NCBI GenBank assembly: GCA_958430865.1
Contig: CAUDNR010004248.1
Location: 1 to 22,889, forward strand
Length of the DNA stretch: 22,889 nt
Origin: Entrophospora sp. SA101
Lineage: Eukaryota > Glomeromycota > Glomeromycetes > Entrophosporales > Entrophosporaceae
Direction: 5' to 3'
How positions within the stretch are numbered: the first letter of the stretch is position 1; every line of letters begins with the position of its first letter. Of this stretch, positions 17,708 through 22,889 are shown piece by piece. The notes under the pieces were generated by a model. The model searched no databases. It worked only from the letters and a program-made list of their open reading frames with translations, and was not told the origin of the DNA. Both the position numbers and the translations under genes were made by a program.

Positions 17708-19285
17708 ATGGAAATAGCAAATAATAATCATAGACCTTCCTCTAGTGCAAACAAGAGGAAAAAAAAAACTACTGAAAAAGAAGTTGGGGTATCAAAAAGA
17801 AAACATACACCTATAACAATCTCACAAAAAATAGAAATATGCATTGAAAAAAATAAAGACCCAAACATAAAAAATAACCAGCTTGCATTTAAATATAATG
17901 TCAGTGAATCTACTGTTTCTGCAAATTCATATCGTGAGAGATCAACAAAATATCCAGAAATTGAACAATCATTAGCACTCTGGATTGATCAGGCAGCAAG
18001 TGATAATTGTACTTTATCTGGGCATATTGTTATTTCAAAAGCTAAAGTTTTTGCCCAACATTTTCAGATAAATGACTTCAAAGGATCAAATGGGTGGTTT
18101 GATAGATTTAAAAGACGATACAATATTTCTGAACATGTTCGTTGTGGTGAGGCAAATTCCGCACCTTTGGAAGAATTGTCACAATATCGTGATAATCTCA
18201 AAAATCTTCTTAGTCAATGGAATCTTGATGATGTATACAATTGCGACGAAACTGCACTTTACTGGAAGCTAGAACCTTCCAAAACTCTTGCTAGTGGACC
18301 ACTTTCAGGCACTAAAAGACCAAAGGACCAAGTTACTGTTTTACTTACCTGTAATGCTACAGGAACATCCAAATTAACACCTCTTTTCATTCATAGGTAT
18401 AAAGACCCTAGATGTTTAAGAAATATTGATAAGAAAACTTTGCCTGTTTTTTATTATTGGAATTCGTGTGCCTGGATGCAATCATCTGTGTTTTATCATT
18501 GGCTTACAAAATTAAATGAAGATATGAGAAAAGCAAGACGTCACATTTTGCTTCTGCTAGATAATGCTACATCGCATTCATTGGAAGAAGGCATTTCTCT
18601 TTCTAATATTACATTACACTATTTCCCTCCAAATACAACCTCCCATCTCCAGCCTTGTGACAGTGGAATAATACATTCCTTTAAATCAAAATATCAGTGG
18701 ATTTTATGTCAAAACAGAATTGACACATATGACAATAAGATTAATCAACAAATACCTGTACCAAAACTTACAATATTTGATGCTATTTCTTTTACTGCAG
18801 AAGCATGGAACCTTGTTTCGCCTAGTACAATTGTTTCATACTGGTCTAAAGTTGATATCCTTCCTTCTTCAGAAAATATTGAAGATTATTTGATTTTACC
18901 ATCTGATAACAATACAGATTCAATCCAAGAAATGATTGATTGTTTTAATTTTGATGATCCATTATCTGCTAATGACTACATAGAAATAGATTTGAGATTG
19001 CAAAATCAGGATAAATTAGCTGATAAAGAAATCATTGAACTAGTTAAAGGGAAGGAAGTGATTGAAGAAGAAGATAACCAATCTCAAGTTTCTGAAGATA
19101 AAATAACTATGGATCAGGCTATGGAATCGATTGAAAGGCTCCAATTTTTTCTAATGCAAGAAGAAAGAGGAATAGGTATTAGTGAGAGTTTCCTGCATGA
19201 ATTAAACAAATTTAAAAGAGAATTAAAGAAAGAAATTTTATGTCAATGGCTCAAACAGAAATTGACACCTATTTTAGTTAAATGA
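17708..19285 (+). CDS. Tigger/pogo-like DDD transposase (CENP-B HTH + DDE_1), 525 residues
   Basis: The frame is uninterrupted. Residues 13-33 are Lys/Arg-rich. A CENP-B/Psq-type helix-turn-helix follows (ITISQKIEICIEKN...NQLAFKYNVSESTVS, 37-71). The second DNA-binding domain begins at KYPEIEQSLALWIDQA (81-96) and includes SNGWFDRFKRRYNI (127-140). The DDE_1 catalytic core has its acids in VYNCDETALYW (D180), HILLLLDNATSH (D285) and HLQPCDSGIIHSFK (D318), that is DD(32)D as in Tigger/pogo transposases, with YFPPNTTSHLQPCD as the diagnostic stretch. The C-terminal 120 residues are acidic and probably helical. It would bind the element's ends and cut and paste it at TA. Oddity: the first HTH breaks right after STVS and jumps to ANSYRERSTKYPE, about 15-20 residues shorter than usual. 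Start chosen: first ATG, with the basic N-terminus. Confidence 0.93.
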   Translation: MEIANNNHRPSSSANKRKKKTTEKEVGVSKRKHTPITISQKIEICIEKNKDPNIKNNQLAFKYNVSESTVSANSYRERSTKYPEIEQSLALWIDQAASDNCTLSGHIVISKAKVFAQHFQINDFKGSNGWFDRFKRRYNISEHVRCGEANSAPLEELSQYRDNLKNLLSQWNLDDVYNCDETALYWKLEPSKTLASGPLSGTKRPKDQVTVLLTCNATGTSKLTPLFIHRYKDPRCLRNIDKKTLPVFYYWNSCAWMQSSVFYHWLTKLNEDMRKARRHILLLLDNATSHSLEEGISLSNITLHYFPPNTTSHLQPCDSGIIHSFKSKYQWILCQNRIDTYDNKINQQIPVPKLTIFDAISFTAEAWNLVSPSTIVSYWSKVDILPSSENIEDYLILPSDNNTDSIQEMIDCFNFDDPLSANDYIEIDLRLQNQDKLADKEIIELVKGKEVIEEEDNQSQVSEDKITMDQAMESIERLQFFLMQEERGIGISESFLHELNKFKRELKKEILCQWLKQKLTPILVK

Positions 19286-19482
19286 TTTCGTAAATTATGA
19301 TTTATTATATTTATTATTAATAATAAATGGATAAAGGAAATTCTAAATTTTTAAATTTACTACCCTGTTTATCCGAATTAATTTATGACTCTAATAATAA
19401 CTTCGGATTATAAAAAAACCCCCGTTAATCCGAAGAAAAGTCCCTGCACAATTGCCTTCGGTTTAACGGGGTTGCCTATGTA

Positions 19483-19649
19483 TTTTTAATAAAATAATGT
19501 TACTGAAATTAAAATTTAATGCTAATTTTTTATTTTTTATCATTTATGAACAATTAAATATCCATGCAATTTTCAAATATCATCTCAATTTTGAGATATT
19601 ATTGCAATATTGAAATAACTTTTCAGATATTTTAATTGAGATATTAGAA
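19483..19649. other. AT-rich spacer right of the Tigger element
   Basis: Short inverted ATATCTCAA/TTGAGATAT-like words occur (19575-19645), for example CATCTCAATTTTGAGATATT. No gene is visible. Confidence 0.35.
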
Positions 19650-19906
19650 TTTCTATGTATATAAAAAACTCAATTTCAACCTAATGTAAAAATAATTTTG
19701 TAACATGTTAATTAGTTTCAACTAAGAAAAACTAAATAAACTAACAAATAAAATAGTAAATATTTTATTTAACACTTTTGTCTTCTTTAAACAAAATTAT
19801 TTGCTAATCCAAAAATCAATTTGTTGATAACCTATTCATTCTGATCCATACAAAAACAAAAACAATGGTTATCACCCATTAAAACACACTCCCCCAAATT
19901 TAATTG
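19650..19906 (+). repeat. LTR-like direct repeat, copy 1
   Basis: Aligns with 20264-20540. Both copies have a TATA-type word and CTCAA.TTCGACT/CTCAATTTCAACCT at the left, then AAAAATAA, TTAGTTTC[AG]ACTAA, AAAACTAAATAA, TTTTATTTAA, CTTTT[GA]TCTTCTTTAA, TATTCATTCTGATCCAT and CAAAAACAAAAA, and end CCCAAATTTAAT[TC]GG. They look roughly 80% alike by eye. TATA at the left and AATAAA-like words inside would suit an LTR, but no TG...CA ends or primer site is certain. Confidence 0.6.
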
Positions 19907-20263
19907 GACAATAGCAATATGGAAGTATGTTGATAAATTTTTGTTGCTATTGTTACCAGGATTAGGATTTAACACTAATTTGTTAGTCGAAATACTCTAA
20001 TTCCGAACCAAATCTTTTATTTCTATTTTTATTTATTTACTTTATTTTTATATCTACATTTATTTATTCCTTATATTTTATTTCTTATTTTATTTTTTAT
20101 TCATATTTATTTACATTTTTATTATTTTATTTGTATTTTTATTCGTATAACGTCGAAATTAATTGACTTTATTTAGAAATTATCGTCGCGGTTAGAATGT
20201 TACGTCGCGATATCGCGGTTAGAATGCTAGATTGCAATGAAGTTGTTACTAATTAATTTAATT
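19907..20263. other. Spacer between the LTR-like repeats
   Basis: It begins with a small hairpin (ACAATAGCAA ... TTGCTATTGT, 19908-19955). It has a long TTTATTT-rich simple tract (20030-20140), then a GC-richer pair of words CGCGGTTAGAATG (20189 and 20216; ATTATCGTCGCGGTTAGAATG and ATATCGCGGTTAGAATGC). No coding frame; not a retrotransposon interior. Confidence 0.45.
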
Positions 20264-20540
20264 GTATAAAAGACACTCAAATTCGACTTGCTTCTAAAAT
20301 AACATTGTCTTAAAGTTTCATAATAAAAATTAACTTGGTAATAAGTTAATAAATTAGTTTCGACTAAATAAAACTAAATAAATAAAATATTTCTATTTTA
20401 TTTAAAACTTTTATCTTCTTTAACCAAAATTATTCGCTAATAAAAAAATCAATTCGTTGATCCCTATTCATTCTGATCCATGCAAAAACAAAAATAATTG
20501 TTATCACCAATTAAAATACGCTTTCCCAAATTTAATCGGT
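20264..20540 (+). repeat. LTR-like direct repeat, copy 2
   Basis: This copy is the better preserved at its left side: TTGTATAAAAGACACTCAAA, a TATA box with following CTCAAATTCGAC. AATAAAAATT then lies about 65 bases later, as a promoter and polyadenylation pair would in an LTR. The right end CCCAAATTTAATCGG matches copy 1. It stands about 320 bases before the start of the pseudogene at 20863. Confidence 0.6.
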
Positions 20541-20862
20541 GATACTATTGTTAAAAAATTTTCTTTTATTGTCAGTCATTATATTAAAATTAATTTTTGA
20601 ATGCTATTTTTAGAATATCAATCATTACAATATTTAGAAATCTCATTGTTACTATACCCACCATAAACAAATGGCTATAAATGACCAAAGTGGCTTTAGT
20701 GGCAAAAGAAAAGTACTAATACTAAACAAGTCACGATTTTCTTGATTAAAAAACTTATAAATACAATGTTCAATAATTCAATTATTAAATCATATTCTAA
20801 TCAAGGAATTAAAAACTTAAAAAAAAACCAACCATTGCTTTAAACAATAAAAATTTAACAAA
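20541..20862. promoter_or_regulatory. Probable remnant promoter region of the downstream pseudogene
   Basis: AT-rich sequence with a TATA-like CTTATAAATACAATG at about 20754-20768, roughly 100 bases before the ATG at 20863. Two GTGGC words near 20690-20702 (AAAGTGGCTTTAGTGGCAAA) are the only other structure. The minus-strand frame 20817-21155 is a shadow. Confidence 0.25.
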
Positions 20863-22889
20863 ATGGAAAACACACCAATTGATCTGATACACTTCAAAGA
20901 GAAATTACAAATATTGATAATGCAGATGATGATTATTGTGATGATGAAATACTTGAAAATAATGAAGTTGTGCAAGAAAATCTTAGTGGTGAAGCTGAAT
21001 TTGATATGGAAGTCCCAAAAGAAATTAAGCCCAAAGTCACACCATGTGTAATTGTAGATAATGAGAATAATGAAGAAAAAATTGAGTGCTGCAACTGTAT
21101 TGATAATAATAATCATAGTATTCACAACTTGATTGTTGCTTTGAGATAGATTCAAATGCTGTAAGAGAAGTTAGAAAGGAGGTTGAAAAATTAGGCATAT
21201 GTTTAAAACATTTGAATCTTGATCAAAATAAGTTTCACCGACCTGTAGAAGGAGAGTCATATATAAAGGCAACACAACCCTTTTATAATGGTACTATTCA
21301 CAAAAAACTGTGCCTTCTTGCAACAGGTACAAGTGTTTTTATACAAGGGGTAATTCCTGTAAAATACATTTATGGAATGTTTGTAATTGTAATATCCAAG
21401 TTCCATGTCATGGTTTACATGATTGTCAAGCAACAATAGAACATCCAATTTTGGCTAGCATTCCAGAAAATACTCAATGTGTTCAATATGTTTGCACTGA
21501 TTGCTTGGTATTAAATGGTGCTCATCTTCATGTGAAGCCAGGTTCAGAAAAAAAAAACATCTTCCTGTGTAGATAGAAAAAAGCATGAGGAAGATTCTAC
21601 ATCTTTCTTGAGGCTTATTGCCAGGTGGATTAATAATGTTGCCTCCTCAAATAATAATCTATTAAATCTTCTAATAAACAAGGCCATTGGAGATTTTAAT
21701 ACAACAGAAACAAAAGCTACATTACCATCAAGTTCTACAGTAATAGGATCTTCTGATAACCTATTAATCCCAAGTTTTTTCCATCTCAATATAGCTTTGG
21801 CTGTAAAAAACGTTAATATGAATGAAGATGAGGAAAACAGTCAGCTGGATTCAAAAACATTTAAAAATTATGGTGAAATTTTAGCAAATTCGATTTGGCA
21901 AACACGTAATATAATCAAAGAAAACAAATTACCACTGGAAGAACCAGAATCTCTTGATGAAATTTATGAGGCAATTCCAAAAAATCTCACTAGCTTTTTC
22001 AACAGTCTAGTCACCAATCTATATAAAAAAACATGAGATAGTCAAAAACAACTTAATTTACCTGAAACTGAAATAAAATATTCACTTATAAAAAAAATCA
22101 CCACATTTTTGACATCAGTGATTTTGAAATTGCCTTTCCCCATATGAAAATCTGGTTCACACAAATAATATCTTCCCTATGTCAAAATCCCAAACTCCTG
22201 CCCTATCTTCATTCAATTTTACAGAAAGCAACCTTACAGACAGTTCAAGTTGCTTCACATAGCAAGTGTCATTAATATAGGGTTCGTAATGAACATATAT
22301 CAAGTATTGTACCAGCATCTAGGTTTGAAATAGGTCCAAATATTTGGAATCTTGCTATCATTGATAATATTGACATCAGAGACCACACATATTCATATGA
22401 GAATATTTTTGATGTGACTTGTTGTTAGGACTTCACTCCAGTATAAGTTACCACATCCTGTTGAAACACCTATTGATGATAGTGAGCAAATATTACCAGA
22501 ACCAATCTTTTCTGATTGGTTTGCTAATGAATGGATTGAAAAATATGAAGATATTTTTTCTGTTTTATATGAAGAAAATAATAAAGATTTTGGAATGGAG
22601 AAAATTAATGAATCAATTCGAAAATACATAAAACCTGGATGTAACTTGCCAACACCAAATCTTGTGTTCCTTCAGGGAGGTCCAGAAGCCAATTCTAATG
22701 ATAATGTATATGAATCTTGTGATATGATTTTGGTATGTCTGGCACCTTGGATGTAGCTTGTGATTAAGCAATCTACCAGAGATTAAACAATTATTCCAAT
22801 CCTCACCAAACTTTGAATTGTATATTGGGAGCTTGGCATACAAATAAAGCCATGTGCAATACCTTAATTTCTGCCTTTTCTGGATATGG
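20863..22889 (+). pseudogene. Broken member of a large glomeromycete gene family, continues past the right edge
   Basis: Coding-like sequence covers 2 kb in shifting frames. Blocks in order: MENTPID then SDTLQREITN (1-base shift near 20883); an acidic block and VTPCVIVDNE; stop/shift near 21147; EKLGICLKHLNLDQNKFHRP and KLCLLATGTSVFIQG; shift in a G-run near 21350; a Cys/His-rich block (CNCNIQVPCHGLHDCQ, YVCTDC); shift in an A10 run at 21548-21557; LIARWINNVASSNNNL to TGA at 22034; shift near 22140; KIWFTQIISSLCQNPKLL; a TAA; PNIWNLAIIDNIDIRDHTYS; a TAG with shift near 22430; WFANEWIEKYEDIFSV and NLVFLQGGPEANS; shift near 22740; TAA at 22765; and AIYQRL...LGAWHTNKAMCN to the edge. The NLA[IV]IDNID and G.WHT.K blocks recall a very large family of uncharacterised proteins in Rhizophagus and relatives (from memory). 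Its function is unknown; the Cys/His region may bind zinc. Confidence 0.6.

Larger units (their letters stand above)
16354..19480 (+). mobile_element. Tigger/pogo-like DNA transposon, nearly complete
   Basis: The left end 16354-16378 reads CATAGGCAACCCCCGTTAAA. The right end 19457-19480, reverse-complemented, reads CATAGGCAACCCCGTTAAAC; the two 24-25 bp ends differ by one indel and two bases. Both are flanked by TA (16352-16353 and 19481-19482), the target site of Tc1/mariner/pogo elements. The body is 3.1 kb and encodes one intact DDD transposase. Subterminal words of the form CCC[CT]GTTAAT[CA][CT]GAA recur at about 16418, 17588 and 19421, with a looser one at 19363, and may be transposase-binding sites. 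A hAT-type MITE has inserted in the left arm (16752-17133); without it the element would be about 2.74 kb. Confidence 0.88.

Noticed and set aside
18072..18272. 66-residue plus-strand open frame
   Set aside because: Out-of-frame shadow within the transposase gene.

Overview
This window is strongly AT-rich eukaryotic DNA. It has short genes cut by small GT-AG introns (about 73 to 108 nt), long AT-rich intergenic stretches, and many old and young DNA-transposon pieces. Gene content, intron style, and a long broken gene at the right edge that resembles a family I recall as highly expanded in arbuscular mycorrhizal fungi all fit a Glomeromycotina fungus such as Rhizophagus. That assignment is an inference. 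There is no bacterial operon structure and no CRISPR, rRNA or intact tRNA gene that I can see.

Left third (1-5000), host genes. A TMEM97/sigma-2-receptor-like gene on the minus strand (1162-1760, 2 exons) is divergent from a seven-exon plus-strand gene (2278-4276). I read the latter as a fungal SLF2/NSE6-type SMC5/6 loader (CANIN-like domain). Just downstream a two-exon plus-strand gene (4477-4798) encodes a 72-residue acidic, single-helix protein like Mim2 of the mitochondrial outer-membrane MIM insertase.

Middle (5000-13900), sparse. It holds a degenerate tandem repeat, a 20-bp palindrome, a Tigger-type transposon end, orphan exon-like open frames, a 19-bp-arm hairpin and a decayed coding stretch (8359-8810). 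It also holds one well supported gene: a three-exon heme-thiolate peroxidase (unspecific peroxygenase/chloroperoxidase family) on the minus strand at 8905-9855. A jacalin-type lectin gene with a C-terminal membrane segment (10830-11512) is broken by an AT-slippage frameshift and an in-frame TAA. A second isolated Tigger-type end lies at 12799.

Right part (13900-22889), repeats and mobile DNA. In order: a tandem array of long and short copies of one repeat (13929-14855), fold-back repeats (one with perfect 28-bp arms at 15389-15556), a tRNA-like pol III box pair, 27-bp direct repeats, and a nearly complete Tigger/pogo-like DNA transposon (16354-19480). The transposon has terminal inverted repeats, a TA target duplication and an uninterrupted 525-residue DDD transposase. 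A 382-bp hAT-type MITE with an 8-bp target duplication is nested in its left arm. Beyond the transposon lie two diverged copies of a TATA-containing direct repeat (LTR-like), and then the multiply frameshifted gene that runs off the right edge.

The intact genes look like unrelated housekeeping or accessory genes; nothing in their layout indicates a shared pathway. The most informative structures are the nested transposons, the broken lectin-membrane gene and the repeat array. I did not find a clear new defence or catalytic system.
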